Positions 36,076-45,327 of a stretch of DNA of 64,000 bases are shown here, piece after piece; position 1 is the first letter of the stretch, and each line of letters starts with the position of its first letter. This DNA comes from Natronoflexus pectinivorans (GTDB lineage: Bacteria > Bacteroidota > Bacteroidia > Bacteroidales > Marinilabiliaceae), in the NCBI RefSeq assembly GCF_004345615.1, contig NZ_SLWK01000003.1, forward strand, positions 1 through 64,000, given 5' to 3'. Position numbers and translations under genes: made by a program. A model generated the notes under the pieces. That model ran no database searches. It was not told the origin of the DNA and saw only the letters and a list, made by a program, of their open reading frames with translations.

Positions 36076-36366
36076 ATGGACGACAAACTTTCTATACGTG
36101 TGAATGTTGCCGACAGGTATTACCCTTTGCGAGTGGACAGGGAAGATGAGGAGCGGATAAGGATGGCTGCCAAGCTCATTAACGATAAGGTTTTACAGTA
36201 TAAGCAGCGTTATAATGATAAAGATGTTCAGGATTTTTTAGCCATGGCTGCATTGCAATATGTCATAAAGGTTCTTGAGCTTGAAAACAATCATGATGTA
36301 ACACCTGTTATGGAGGCTGTTTCTTTGTTGGATAAAAAAATTGATCAACTTCTAACAGAGGAATAA
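36076..36366 (+). CDS. zapA: Cell division protein ZapA
   Basis: A 96-residue ZapA, which binds FtsZ and bundles Z-ring filaments. The N-terminal segment LSIRVNVADRYYPLRVDRED forms the ZapA beta-hairpin domain, and the C-terminal coiled coil contains AAKLINDKVLQYKQRYNDKD and FLAMAALQYVIKVLELEN. Length is typical (about 95-110). It follows the coiled-coil gene by ten bases and precedes a structured RNA element and RNase Y, so division and RNA turnover genes are neighbours. Confidence 0.92.
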   Translation: MDDKLSIRVNVADRYYPLRVDREDEERIRMAAKLINDKVLQYKQRYNDKDVQDFLAMAALQYVIKVLELENNHDVTPVMEAVSLLDKKIDQLLTEE

Positions 36367-36392
36367 TACTTATTATCAATATTGAGATTACC

Positions 36393-36469
36393 CGCATTTT
36401 TTCCTTAAATAACAATCTGTAAGAGGTTGTTGTTGTGTTGTTTAAGACAAGGGAGAGGATGCGTTTTTT
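36393..36469 (+). ncRNA. Candidate structured RNA between zapA and rny
   Basis: Fourteen consecutive pairs join C36393-T36406 to A36450-G36463, including four G-U pairs, and six T residues follow at 36464-36469. The G-U pairs suggest selection on RNA rather than a DNA palindrome. The 43-base inside region has AACAA and TTGTT runs that could extend the stem. The zapA-downstream site is where 6S RNA lies in many bacteria, but this element seems too short for complete 6S, so class is uncertain. It could also be a terminator-like stem in the rny leader. Confidence 0.45.
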
Positions 36470-36507
36470 ATTTATATATATATCATCAATTTTAAACAGG
36501 TAAAACA

Positions 36508-38037
36508 ATGGATATACTAATAGGAGTGGTGGCCTTTTTTGCTGGGGGATTAATCACCTGGTTCATCATAGTAAAGGCTCTAAATAGCCGGGCACGCAAG
36601 ATTGTTCGTGATGCCGAAGCCGAAGCGGAGATTATCAAAAAGGATAAAATTCTTCAAGCTAAGGATAAGTTTCTGGAACTTAAAGCTGAGCATGAAAAGG
36701 AGATCAACAATCGCAATGCAAAAATGCTGAACCTTGAAAACAAATTAAAGCAAAAGGAGACTGCATTTTCACAGAGAATGGAGGAGTATCAGCGGAAGAA
36801 TAAAGAAGTGGAAACCATTCGTGAAAACCTTTCCACACAATTGGAACTGGTTGAGAAGAAGAGTGAAGATTTGGATAAGATGTTGAAACAACAAATCAGT
36901 CAGTTGGAATCGGTTTCAGGTATTTCTGCGGATGAAGCAAAGGATATGCTGATGGAGTCGCTTAAAGCTGAGGCTAAAACGGAGGCGATGTCGTACATCA
37001 ATGACATCATGGATGAGGCTAAGATTAATGCCAATAAAGAGGCCAAGCGAATCGTTCTTAACACCGTTCAACGCGTAGCGACTGAAACTGCCGTAGAAAA
37101 CGCTGTTACCATATTCCATATCGATTCTGATGAAATAAAAGGACGCATCATTGGACGTGAAGGAAGAAACATAAGAGCCTTGGAGGCAGCAACCGGGGTT
37201 GAAATCATCGTGGACGACACGCCAGAAGCGATTGTATTATCAGCATTTGACCCCATGCGCCGGGAAATTGCCCGACTTGCCTTGCATCAGCTGGTAACCG
37301 ATGGTCGTATTCACCCGGCCCGAATTGAGGAGGTGGTGAATAAGGTTAAAAAGCAAGTTGAGGAAGAAGTTATTGAAACCGGAAAAAGAACGGCCATCGA
37401 TTTAGGAGTGCATGGATTGCATCCTGAACTGATTAAACTGGTTGGAAAAATGAGGTATCGTTCCTCGTATGGTCAAAATCTGTTGCAACACAGCCGCGAA
37501 ACGGCTAATTTGTGTGCCATCATGGCTTCTGAACTTGGACTTAACACCAAGCGTGCAAAAAGAGCCGGCTTGTTGCATGATATTGGAAAAGTGTCCGATG
37601 AGGATCCGGAATTACCACACGCCATTTTAGGGATGAAACTGGCTGAAAAATATAAAGAAAAGCCGGATATTTGCAATGCCATTGGTGCTCACCACGACGA
37701 AGTGGAAATGACCACCATGATTGCTCCGATTATCCAGGTTTGTGATGCCATTTCAGGTGCACGTCCTGGTGCTCGTCGCGAAATTGTAGAGGCTTACATC
37801 AAGCGATTGAAGGATCTTGAAAACCTAGCTTTAAATTACCCGGGTGTACTTAAAACTTATGCCATTCAGGCAGGTAGGGAGTTGCGGGTAATTGTTGGAA
37901 GTGAAAAGGTTTCTGATAAAGAAGCCGAGGAACTTTCATTTGATATCGCTAAAAAGATACAAACTGAAATGACTTACCCAGGACAGGTTAAAATTACCGT
38001 TATCAGGGAAACCAGAGCCATCAACTACGCGAAGTAA
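36508..38037 (+). CDS. rny: Ribonuclease Y
   Basis: A 509-residue RNase Y, the membrane-anchored endonuclease that starts mRNA decay. One N-terminal helix ([20 protein letters not shown]) anchors it; residues 30-200 are a long coiled coil ([20 protein letters not shown]). The KH domain begins [20 protein letters not shown] near 210, and the HD metal site is in [15 protein letters not shown] near 350. The C-terminus matches the family ([18 protein letters not shown]). It is preceded by a candidate structured RNA and followed by a terminator. Confidence 0.97.
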   Translation: MDILIGVVAFFAGGLITWFIIVKALNSRARKIVRDAEAEAEIIKKDKILQAKDKFLELKAEHEKEINNRNAKMLNLENKLKQKETAFSQRMEEYQRKNKEVETIRENLSTQLELVEKKSEDLDKMLKQQISQLESVSGISADEAKDMLMESLKAEAKTEAMSYINDIMDEAKINANKEAKRIVLNTVQRVATETAVENAVTIFHIDSDEIKGRIIGREGRNIRALEAATGVEIIVDDTPEAIVLSAFDPMRREIARLALHQLVTDGRIHPARIEEVVNKVKKQVEEEVIETGKRTAIDLGVHGLHPELIKLVGKMRYRSSYGQNLLQHSRETANLCAIMASELGLNTKRAKRAGLLHDIGKVSDEDPELPHAILGMKLAEKYKEKPDICNAIGAHHDEVEMTTMIAPIIQVCDAISGARPGARREIVEAYIKRLKDLENLALNYPGVLKTYAIQAGRELRVIVGSEKVSDKEAEELSFDIAKKIQTEMTYPGQVKITVIRETRAINYAK

Positions 38038-38060
38038 GACTAAAGCTATATCTTGAAATA

Positions 38061-38096
38061 TTATCCCTTGCCAACCGTTCAGGTTGCAAGGGATAT
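38061..38096 (+). terminator. Terminator after rny
   Basis: ATCCCTTGC and AACC pair with GGTT and GCAAGGGAT (one unpaired C) around GTTCA, followed by a T-rich stretch. Confidence 0.65.
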
Positions 38097-38141
38097 TTTA
38101 TTCCATCAGGAATAAATATGGTAAAACATTAAGAAAAGAAG

Positions 38142-38149
38142 TAAATTTG
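38142..38149 (+). promoter_or_regulatory. -7 element TAAATTTG before the epimerase gene
   Basis: TAAATTTG matches the consensus. The leader to the start at 38268 would be about 110 bases. Confidence 0.4.
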
Positions 38150-38267
38150 CGTGATCGTCTAAATCCTCAAAGAAATTTGACATCTACTAATATTTCTAAA
38201 ACAACGAAATGAGGATTGGCAAGTTCTCCCTAACATCGGGATTCATTAAAATGCAAACATCATACCC

Positions 38268-39251
38268 ATGAGAATCATAGAAAATAGCAGAGTGCTGGTT
38301 ACCGGAGGTGCAGGATTTATTGGTTCAAACATCATAGATGCATTATTACAGCAGAACAATGAGGTGGTTTGTCTCGATAACTTTTCTACAGGTAAAAGAG
38401 AGAACATTTCCCATCATTTATCAAATCCAAAATTTACCCTGATTGAAGGAGATATTAGGGATTTTGATCAATGTAGAAAAGCGGCAGAAGCAGTTGAAAT
38501 CATACTCCATCAGGCAGCTCTGGGCTCGGTTCCCCGATCTATTAATGATCCATTAACTTCAAACGAAGTAAATGTTTCGGGATTCTTAAATATTCTTATG
38601 GCTGCCAAAGAAGCCGGCGTAAGACGCGTTGTTTATGCGGCAAGCAGCTCAACTTATGGTGACAGCGAGGAGTTACCCAAAGTGGAGGAGAGAATAGGAA
38701 AACCCTTGTCTCCTTACGCGGTTACCAAATACGTTAATGAATTGTACGCTGATGTATTTTCCAAAGTTTACGGAATGGAGCTTGTTGGCCTCAGATATTT
38801 CAATGTTTTTGGTCCCCGTCAGGATCCAAATGGTGCTTATGCTGCTGTGATACCATTGTTTGTAAAAGCATTGATGAATAAACAGTCGCCTAAAATAAAC
38901 GGAGATGGGAGTTATTCACGCGATTTCACTTATGTGGCAAATGTGGTACAGGCCAATCAACTGGCTGCATTAACCAATGTACCAGAGGCAATTAATACTG
39001 TTTACAATGTGGCTTGCGGAAGCCGTATATCTTTAAATGAATTGGTTATTATAACCCGCGATCTGCTAAGTAATTATGATATAGAAATTAATGAAGTTGT
39101 GCCGGAATATGGTTCTGTCAGAGCAGGAGATGTACCTCATTCACTGGCATCCATTGAGAAGGCAGAAAAACTGTTAGGATACAAACCAACCCATCAGTTT
39201 GCTGATGGGTTGAAAGAGGCCATCAGTTGGTATTGGAATAATTTAAAGTAA
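38268..39251 (+). CDS. NAD-dependent nucleotide-sugar epimerase, UDP-GlcNAc 4-epimerase-like
   Basis: A 327-residue extended short-chain dehydrogenase that probably epimerises a UDP-sugar at C4. The nucleotide motif TGGAGFIGSNIIDALLQQ lies near 13, YAASSSTYGDSEE near 122 and the catalytic Tyr/Lys pair in YAVTKYVNE near 146. RYFNVFGPRQDPNGAYAAVI near 172 is the substrate region, most like WbpP/Gne-type enzymes that handle N-acetylated sugars. It starts a three-gene nucleotide-sugar cluster with gmd and fcl (28- and 1-base spacing). Confidence 0.88.
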   Translation: MRIIENSRVLVTGGAGFIGSNIIDALLQQNNEVVCLDNFSTGKRENISHHLSNPKFTLIEGDIRDFDQCRKAAEAVEIILHQAALGSVPRSINDPLTSNEVNVSGFLNILMAAKEAGVRRVVYAASSSTYGDSEELPKVEERIGKPLSPYAVTKYVNELYADVFSKVYGMELVGLRYFNVFGPRQDPNGAYAAVIPLFVKALMNKQSPKINGDGSYSRDFTYVANVVQANQLAALTNVPEAINTVYNVACGSRISLNELVIITRDLLSNYDIEINEVVPEYGSVRAGDVPHSLASIEKAEKLLGYKPTHQFADGLKEAISWYWNNLK

Positions 39252-39278
39252 AATATAAACCCACTTTTTATAGATTAA

Positions 39279-40394
39279 ATGGCAAAAACAGCTTTGATTA
39301 CCGGAGTTACCGGACAGGACGGAGCTTATTTATCCGAGTATCTTTTGAAAAAGGGATACAATGTGCATGGTATTAAAAGACGTTCATCGTTATTCAATAC
39401 CGAAAGAATAGATCACATCTACCAGGATCCTCACACTGAAAACAGAAACTTCACTTTGCACTACGGGGATTTGACCGATTCTACCAATTTGATTCGGATA
39501 ATTCAGGAAACGCAACCCGATGAAATTTACAATCTGGCAGCTATGTCGCATGTGGGCGTCAGTTTTGATACCCCGGAGTATACCGCCAATGCCGATGGCA
39601 TTGGTACATTAAGATTTTTGGAGGCCATTCGTTTGTTGGGAATGACCGAAAAAACAAGATTTTATCAGGCTTCAACAAGTGAACTCTATGGATTGGTGCA
39701 GGAGGTTCCTCAGTCTGAAACCACACCTTTTTATCCCCGATCTCCTTATGCTGTGGCTAAACTTTATGGTTACTGGATTACAGTTAACTATCGCGAGGCT
39801 TATAACATGTATGCCTGCAACGGAATTTTGTTCAATCACGAATCACCCATCAGGGGGGAGACTTTTGTAACCCGAAAAATTACCAGGGCAGTTGCTCGAA
39901 TAGTGCTTGGTTTGCAGGATAAGATTTTTCTTGGCAACCTATCGGCACAAAGGGACTGGGGGCATGCAAAGGACTATGTTAAGGCTATGTACCTGGTTTT
40001 ACAGCAAGACGAGCCTGACGATTATGTGGTTGCAACCGGTGTTACTACAGAGGTGCGCGAGTTTGTGAGAATGGCTTTTGCTCACCTGGGATGTGAAATA
40101 GAATTCAGGGGCGAAGGAGTGGATGAAAAGGGGTATATCGTTGCATCTGAAAGTGATGAATTCAGCCATTTGTTAAACAAGTGTGTGCTGGAAGTTGACC
40201 CAAGGTATTTCAGGCCAACAGAGGTTGATCTGTTGATTGGTGACCCTGCCAAAGCAAAGAAAAAATTGGGCTGGGAGCCCAAATATGATCTGAAAGCGCT
40301 TGTGGAGGACATGGTGTCTTCCGATCTGAAATTAATGCGTAAGGATAGATACCTGCGTGAAGGAGGTTACGAAACGCTAAACTATTTTGAATAA
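39279..40394 (+). CDS. gmd: GDP-mannose 4,6-dehydratase
   Basis: A 371-residue dehydratase that makes GDP-4-keto-6-deoxymannose from GDP-mannose, the first step to GDP-L-fucose. [19 protein letters not shown] near 4 is the NADP site, [17 protein letters not shown] near 33 is the signature arginine loop, and [19 protein letters not shown] near 156 holds the catalytic Tyr-Lys. [20 protein letters not shown] near 187 is diagnostic of Gmd. Length is normal. It overlaps the fcl start by one base (TAATG), so the two are co-translated. Confidence 0.97.
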   Translation: MAKTALITGVTGQDGAYLSEYLLKKGYNVHGIKRRSSLFNTERIDHIYQDPHTENRNFTLHYGDLTDSTNLIRIIQETQPDEIYNLAAMSHVGVSFDTPEYTANADGIGTLRFLEAIRLLGMTEKTRFYQASTSELYGLVQEVPQSETTPFYPRSPYAVAKLYGYWITVNYREAYNMYACNGILFNHESPIRGETFVTRKITRAVARIVLGLQDKIFLGNLSAQRDWGHAKDYVKAMYLVLQQDEPDDYVVATGVTTEVREFVRMAFAHLGCEIEFRGEGVDEKGYIVASESDEFSHLLNKCVLEVDPRYFRPTEVDLLIGDPAKAKKKLGWEPKYDLKALVEDMVSSDLKLMRKDRYLREGGYETLNYFE

Positions 40395-41485
40395 TGCTGA
40401 AATCGGATAAGATATACATAGCAGGACACAGAGGATTGGTAGGTTCAGCCATCACCCGGCATTTACAAAATGCCGGGTATCATAACCTCATTCTTCCGGA
40501 ACGTGAGGATTTGGATTTGATTAACCAACGCGAGGTTGATGACTTTTTCGCAAAAGAAAAACCGGATTACGTTTTTCTTGCTGCTGCAAAGGTTGGCGGA
40601 ATCATGGCCAATAACACTTACAGGGCCGATTTTATATATGAGAATCTGCAAATTCAAAATAACATCATCCATGCTGCATGGAAAAGCGAGGTGAAGAAGC
40701 TTCTTTTTCTAGGTAGTTCCTGCATTTATCCCCGGGATTGTCCGCAACCAATGAAAGAGGAGTATCTGTTAACGGCACCACTTGAATATACCAACGAGCC
40801 GTATGCCATTGCAAAAATTGCCGGAATGAAGATGTGCGAATCGTATAATCTGCAGTATGGTACAGATTTTATCTCGGTTATGCCTACCAATCTCTATGGA
40901 CCCAATGATAATTATAACCTGCATGGGTCGCATGTTTTGCCTGCTCTGATTAGGAAAATGCACTTGGCTCAATGTCTGGTTGAAAACAATTTTGATGGCA
41001 TCAGGGAAGATTTAAAAACCAGACCAATGAATGGAATTAATCCGGATTTTAGCAATGAAATGTTGCTGAAAAGCCTTGAGGAGTTCGGGATATTCTTGGA
41101 AAGCAACAAAGTTGAAGTCAAGTTATGGGGCTCCGGAAAGCCAAGACGGGAGTTTCTCCATTCAGATGATTTGGCCGAAGCTGTCATTTTCGTTATGAAT
41201 AACATCAGTTTTACTGATGTAGTGAAGGAACGAGGCGAGAAAGAGGTTCGCAATACTCATCTTAACATTGGATTTGGTGAAGATCTTTCAATTTCTGAAT
41301 TGGCTGATATCGTAAAGGAAGTTACAGGTTTTTCTGGTGCAATCAGTTGGGATGCAACAAAGCCGGATGGGACTTTTCGTAAACTGATGGATGTTTCGAG
41401 ACTGAATCAGCTGGGGTGGAAAGCAAGAATTAATTTAACTGATGGCATCAGAGAGGTTTATAAAGCTTATTGCAATCCTTCATAA
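40394..41485 (+). CDS. fcl: GDP-L-fucose synthase, long form
   Basis: A 363-residue epimerase-reductase that turns the Gmd product into GDP-L-fucose with [23 protein letters not shown] near 7, [20 protein letters not shown] near 103 and [20 protein letters not shown] near 135 are the NADP and catalytic blocks. It is about 40 residues longer than the E. coli enzyme because of an acidic insert ([19 protein letters not shown] and following) near 195-235, as in Bacteroides homologues I recall. The donor GDP-fucose would feed surface glycan synthesis, but the glycosyltransferases are elsewhere. Confidence 0.95.
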   Translation: MLKSDKIYIAGHRGLVGSAITRHLQNAGYHNLILPEREDLDLINQREVDDFFAKEKPDYVFLAAAKVGGIMANNTYRADFIYENLQIQNNIIHAAWKSEVKKLLFLGSSCIYPRDCPQPMKEEYLLTAPLEYTNEPYAIAKIAGMKMCESYNLQYGTDFISVMPTNLYGPNDNYNLHGSHVLPALIRKMHLAQCLVENNFDGIREDLKTRPMNGINPDFSNEMLLKSLEEFGIFLESNKVEVKLWGSGKPRREFLHSDDLAEAVIFVMNNISFTDVVKERGEKEVRNTHLNIGFGEDLSISELADIVKEVTGFSGAISWDATKPDGTFRKLMDVSRLNQLGWKARINLTDGIREVYKAYCNPS

Positions 41486-41564
41486 TCATTTTATGAAGGA
41501 TTTATCATCATCAACGAGCATTAAGTAATATATCTCGATGTAAGGTTACATGCGTCTTGATGGG

Positions 41565-41597
41565 TTTCGTTTATTTCGTTTGTTTCGTTTAAATTTG
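41565..41597 (+). promoter_or_regulatory. Three 9-base direct repeats over a -7 box
   Basis: TTTCGTTTA, TTTCGTTTG and TTTCGTTTA follow each other from 41565 to 41591, and the last runs into TAAATTTG (41590-41597). Repeats across a promoter are typical of operators bound by an autoregulating antitoxin; here the candidate is the helix-turn-helix protein starting at 41623. Confidence 0.5.
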
Positions 41598-41622
41598 AAG
41601 ATGAATAAAAAGATAAAATGAG

Positions 41623-42078
41623 ATGAACACATTTGAAGATATTATAAAACCATCAAAAGAAGAGCAAAAAGCTGCGTTGCTTTCATATGATGCTCTTGTC
41701 GCCACTCTTAATGAGATTAAAGACAAAAATCCTGAAATCGAGATTGAAGAAACGCAAGAAAGAATTAGAATTCCATTAAGTGCTCTTAAACTTTTGGCAA
41801 AAATACTTAAAGAAACCAGCCAAGGAAAACCCGTTTCTATTGTTCCCATTGCAAAAGAAGTGACAACACAAGCAGCAGCGGAAATAATTGGCTGTTCAAG
41901 ACCACATGTAATCAAGCTTTTAGAAACCGGAAGAATTAAATTTACCAAAGTTGGAAAACACCGAAGAATAAAATATGAAGATGTTATTGCTTACAAGAAA
42001 AATATGAAGCAAGAGCAGGAACGTTTGATTAATGAAATTATGGACGCTGACGAAAAATCAGGTTTATATGATTCATAG
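41623..42078 (+). CDS. Helix-turn-helix (excisionase-like) antitoxin
   Basis: A 151-residue protein. The N-terminal 70 residues are helical and acidic; an excisionase-like winged helix covers about 84-125: EVTTQAAAEIIGCSRPHVIK is the DNA-reading helix pair and KFTKVGKHRRIKYEDVIAY the wing. It is the usual antitoxin form paired with PIN-domain toxins. The next frame overlaps its last codons at 42068 and encodes only the first part of such a toxin, so this antitoxin appears to be orphaned. Three direct repeats over the promoter suggest self-repression. Confidence 0.85.
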   Translation: MNTFEDIIKPSKEEQKAALLSYDALVATLNEIKDKNPEIEIEETQERIRIPLSALKLLAKILKETSQGKPVSIVPIAKEVTTQAAAEIIGCSRPHVIKLLETGRIKFTKVGKHRRIKYEDVIAYKKNMKQEQERLINEIMDADEKSGLYDS

Positions 42079-42193
42079 CGTTCGATTTAAATGTGTTTTA
42101 GACACAAATGTGATATATCCGCTTTGGACGAGAGACCTTCTCCTTTGGTTCGCATATTATGAGTTATCTTTGTGGTTGAATTCATTCTCATAA
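42068..42193 (+). pseudogene. Truncated PIN-domain toxin
   Basis: A 41-codon frame overlapping the antitoxin end by 11 bases, the usual arrangement of such pairs. It reads FKCVLDTNVIYPLWTRDLL then WFAYYEL, the start of a PIN toxin with the first catalytic Asp in LDTNV, and then stops at LNSFS; the rest of the roughly 140-residue domain with the other acidic residues is absent. The TATCTTTG promoter of the next gene lies inside the fragment. A deletion that joined the toxin start to the patB upstream region is the simplest explanation. Confidence 0.65.
42144..42172 (+). promoter_or_regulatory. Promoter of the PatB-like gene
   Basis: TTTG at 42144-42147, a 17-base spacer and TATCTTTG at 42165-42172. 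The -7 box is exact; spacing is slightly short. It lies within the truncated toxin reading frame. Confidence 0.5.
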
Positions 42194-42224
42194 CAATATA
42201 AAAATAAATCATTAATTCATCACC

Positions 42225-43409
42225 ATGTCTCAATTCGATACCATCATTAACCGAGAGGAAACAAGATCAATTAAACTGGAATACCGTGAACGTCTGTTTG
42301 GAAACAGCGAAGTGATACCACTATGGGTAGCTGATATGGACTTTGCCGCTCCACCAGCCGTTCAGGAGGCCATTGTAAATCGCACCAAACACCCGATTTA
42401 TGGCTATACCAATCGACCAAAACCTTTTTTTGAAGCCATTCAAAACTGGCTATCCCGAAGATTTAATTGGGAGGTTGACCAGTCGTGGATTGAGTTTTCG
42501 CCGGGAGTTGTTCCAAACCTAGGTCTTGCCGTTCAGGCATTTACCAATCCCGGAGATGGTGTTATCATTCAACCGCCTGTTTATCCGCCATTTTTTGGCG
42601 TTGTTAAGGACTTCAACAGAGAAGTTGTGGAAAATCCTTTAATTGAGCAACAAGAGGGATACTATGTGATGGATTTCGATCATTTGGAGGAGGTTGCTTC
42701 AAAACCGGAAAACAAATTGCTTCTGCTGTGTCACCCACATAACCCTGTCGGACGGGTTTGGACGATTGAGGAGCTTACTCGCATGGGGGAGATTTGTAAA
42801 GAGCATAACGTCATCATCATTTCTGATGAAATCCATTGCGACCTGGTACTTTATGGAAACACGCATGTTCCGCTGGCAACCATTTCGTCGGAATTAGCCG
42901 AAATCACCCTGACTTGTATGGCTCCCAGCAAAACTTTTAATTTGGCTGGGTATAGCACTTCATACATGATTGCATCCAACCCGGAATTGCTAAAAGCTGC
43001 ACGCGCACAGGTTATGGGATACCATCTGCACATGGGAAATACCTTTGGAGCTTTGGCTCTGGAGGCGGCATATAATCACTCCGAACCGTGGCTGGAAGAG
43101 CTAATCAGTTACATTGAAGGAAATGTGGATTTTGTTACAGATTTTCTTAAATCGGAAATGCCGGAAGTAAAGGCACGAAAACCTGAGGCTACCTATCTTT
43201 TATGGATGGATTTTCGTAGTTGGAAATTGAAATCCACCGAGCTGAAAAATTTCATGGTGAACGAAGTCGGTTTGGGATTAAATGATGGTGTTACTTTTGG
43301 CAAAGAGGGCAGAGGTTTCATGCGTATGAATTTAGCCAGTCCCCGTTCTGTTATTGAAAAGGCCATGAAACAGATGAAATCTGCAAGGGACCGGATGCAA
43401 AAGGTTTAG
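42225..43409 (+). CDS. PatB/MalY-type C-S lyase (PLP aminotransferase fold)
   Basis: A 394-residue class I/II PLP enzyme of the PatB/MalY group, which splits cystathionine or cysteine conjugates to a thiol, pyruvate and ammonia. VIPLWVADMDFAAPPAVQEA near 25 is the family signature, the nucleotide-like LLLLCHPHNPVGRVWTIEEL near 168 binds PLP, and the Schiff-base Lys is in MAPSKTFNLAGYSTSYMI near 231. Members act in sulfur amino-acid metabolism. The gene ends seven bases from the convergent transporter gene. Exact substrate not decided by sequence. Confidence 0.93.
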   Translation: MSQFDTIINREETRSIKLEYRERLFGNSEVIPLWVADMDFAAPPAVQEAIVNRTKHPIYGYTNRPKPFFEAIQNWLSRRFNWEVDQSWIEFSPGVVPNLGLAVQAFTNPGDGVIIQPPVYPPFFGVVKDFNREVVENPLIEQQEGYYVMDFDHLEEVASKPENKLLLLCHPHNPVGRVWTIEELTRMGEICKEHNVIIISDEIHCDLVLYGNTHVPLATISSELAEITLTCMAPSKTFNLAGYSTSYMIASNPELLKAARAQVMGYHLHMGNTFGALALEAAYNHSEPWLEELISYIEGNVDFVTDFLKSEMPEVKARKPEATYLLWMDFRSWKLKSTELKNFMVNEVGLGLNDGVTFGKEGRGFMRMNLASPRSVIEKAMKQMKSARDRMQKV

Positions 43410-43416
43410 TCTGCGA

Positions 43417-44310
43417 CTAAACCTTTTGAGCCTGAATTGCAGGATATTTTTTTCGAATAACAGGAAACAGAAAAACGGCAGTCAATATGATGGCTGTTCC
43501 AACGTAGAACCCTGTTGACATACGCTCCGATTCGCCAAAGATTACAAATGCCATTAAAATACCATAAACCGGTTCCAGGTTTATGGTTAACACTACCGTA
43601 TAGGCCGATAATGACTTCATGACATAAACACTTGCCAAGTAAGCGTATGCTGTGCATACGCCACCCAGAACTAGCAGGTAAATCCAATCTTCATTAGTAG
43701 GAATGGGGAAATTTCCTGTCAGCGTTCCTGAGAGCCATAGTATCAATGTAATAACAATCAATCCGCCAGCCATTTCATAGAAACTGATGGTTAGAGGTGT
43801 GTGTTTTGCTATAAGTTTCTTGTTTATAACAGTGAATAAGGCTGCCAGGAAAGCGGATGTTAGTGCCACAATAATTCCATTCAGATAACGGGTTTCGAAA
43901 CGAAAAATGGCATACAGGCCAATGATTATGATAATTCCTGTAAACACCTCTAGTTTTGATACTTTGCGTTTAAAAAATGCTGGTTCCAGAAAGCTGGTAA
44001 ACAAAGTAGTGGAAGCCAGGCATCCCAATGCCACCGAAACGGTTGAGATTTTAATGGCATGGAAAAATGTGATCCAATGAAGTGCTACGATGCCACCAAC
44101 TCCTAAAAGCATCAGAATTGATTTAAAAGTAATATATGCGACTTTTCGTTGCCAGTATAGTACAGTTCCCAACACTAGAAATGCTATGAGCATTCTGTAC
44201 CAAACCAACTCTGTGGCCGGTAAAGAAATCAATCTGCCTAATATGGCAGTAAAGCCATATATCAGAACAATCAGATGCAAATGAAGAAGATTTTTGTTCT
44301 CTGGTTTCAT
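43417..44310 (-). CDS. EamA-type (DMT superfamily) transporter
   Basis: A 297-residue inner-membrane protein with about ten helices in two EamA repeats (about 8-135 and 150-290). AILGRLISLPATELVWYRML near 18 and the second repeat's LGGVCTAYAYLASVYVMK near 210 are typical, as is LSAYTVVLTINLEPVYGIL, with the Pro-Glu-Tyr-Gly pattern near 240. DMT transporters export amino acids, purines or other metabolites; the substrate is unknown. The position tail-to-tail with the C-S lyase does not suggest co-regulation. Confidence 0.9.
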   Translation of the reverse strand: MKPENKNLLHLHLIVLIYGFTAILGRLISLPATELVWYRMLIAFLVLGTVLYWQRKVAYITFKSILMLLGVGGIVALHWITFFHAIKISTVSVALGCLASTTLFTSFLEPAFFKRKVSKLEVFTGIIIIIGLYAIFRFETRYLNGIIVALTSAFLAALFTVINKKLIAKHTPLTISFYEMAGGLIVITLILWLSGTLTGNFPIPTNEDWIYLLVLGGVCTAYAYLASVYVMKSLSAYTVVLTINLEPVYGILMAFVIFGESERMSTGFYVGTAIILTAVFLFPVIRKKYPAIQAQKV

Positions 44311-44505
44311 TGTTGATATTTGAATACAAAGAAAATTAAATTGTTGTATATTTCAGGATTCCATTGAACCAGATTATCGGCATAGTGATAAAAATCATAT
44401 ATGTGATTCAGGTTTATTGACATCTATAAATGTTTGAAATAGTTTTCTTAATTATTAGATTAATCACTAAATTTATGATATAATTCATTATATCAAATAC
44501 CTGTC

Positions 44506-45327
44506 ATGATGGAAACGAATAATAGATATATCTTATTTGTAATGGCAATGATGATTGCCATTAGCGGAATTTACTGGTCTTGTGCAACAGTTCCTATCAC
44601 CGGAAGGCGACAATTAAGTCTGGTACCCGAATCGGAACTAATGGCCATGAGTTACACTCAATACAATCAGTTTCTTGAGGAACACAAGCTATCAGAGAAT
44701 CAGGAACAGGTTGAAATGGTGAAAAGAGTAGGAGGACGAATAGCCGCTGCTGTTGAGCAATATTTTGCCCAACGGGGATGGTCTGATCAGTTGACCAATT
44801 TTCAGTGGGAATTCAATTTGGTAGAAGACGATACACCAAATGCCTGGTGTATGCCAGGTGGTAAAGTGGTGTTTTACACGGGAATTTTACCCATTACCCG
44901 CGATGAAGAAGGTTTGGCTGTTGTGATGGGGCATGAGATTGCCCATGCAGTCGCAAAACATGGAAGCGAGAGAATGAGTCAACAAATTGGTATTCAATTT
45001 GGAGCAGTTGCTTTAAGTGCGCTGTTATCCGAAAAGCCGGAAGAAACTCAAAATCTTTATATGGCAGCCTATGGTGTCACCTCTCAAGTAGGTTTAATGC
45101 TGCCTTACTCCAGAAAACATGAACATGAAGCAGACCGTCTTGGGCTGATATTTATGGCTATGGCCGGTTATGATCCTTCGGTGGCGGTTGATTTTTGGCA
45201 ACGCATGGCTCAGTTGAGTCAAGGAGGAAGTCCGCCGGCATTTTTAAGTACCCATCCTTCAGATCAGGCAAGGGTGAATTATATCCGGGAAGTATTGCCG
45301 GAAGCTTTAGAATATTATAATCCCTGA
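44506..45327 (+). CDS. M48 family zinc metallopeptidase, lipoprotein
   Basis: A 273-residue predicted lipoprotein protease. The leader ends in GIYWSCATVPITGRRQLSLV, so the Cys near 25 is the lipid anchor. The zinc site HEIAHAVAKHG (HExxH) lies near 145 and the third ligand is in KHEHEADRLGLIFM near 205. The Ser-Thr-His-Pro segment LSTHPSDQARVNYI near 248 is also conserved. BepA/LoiP-like members care for outer-membrane proteins in the periplasm. It is complete and single; its end overlaps the convergent histidine kinase by 13 bases. Confidence 0.93.
   Translation: MMETNNRYILFVMAMMIAISGIYWSCATVPITGRRQLSLVPESELMAMSYTQYNQFLEEHKLSENQEQVEMVKRVGGRIAAAVEQYFAQRGWSDQLTNFQWEFNLVEDDTPNAWCMPGGKVVFYTGILPITRDEEGLAVVMGHEIAHAVAKHGSERMSQQIGIQFGAVALSALLSEKPEETQNLYMAAYGVTSQVGLMLPYSRKHEHEADRLGLIFMAMAGYDPSVAVDFWQRMAQLSQGGSPPAFLSTHPSDQARVNYIREVLPEALEYYNP

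Noticed and set aside
36367-36507. Full-length 6S RNA
   Set aside because: The whole gap is 141 bases, shorter than usual 6S RNA, and the classic central bubble could not be drawn with confidence. Kept only as a structured RNA candidate.
40394-41485. Fcl length of 363 as a fusion or frameshift
   Set aside because: The extra 40 residues sit as an in-frame insert, and from memory Bacteroides enzymes have the same; catalytic blocks are intact.
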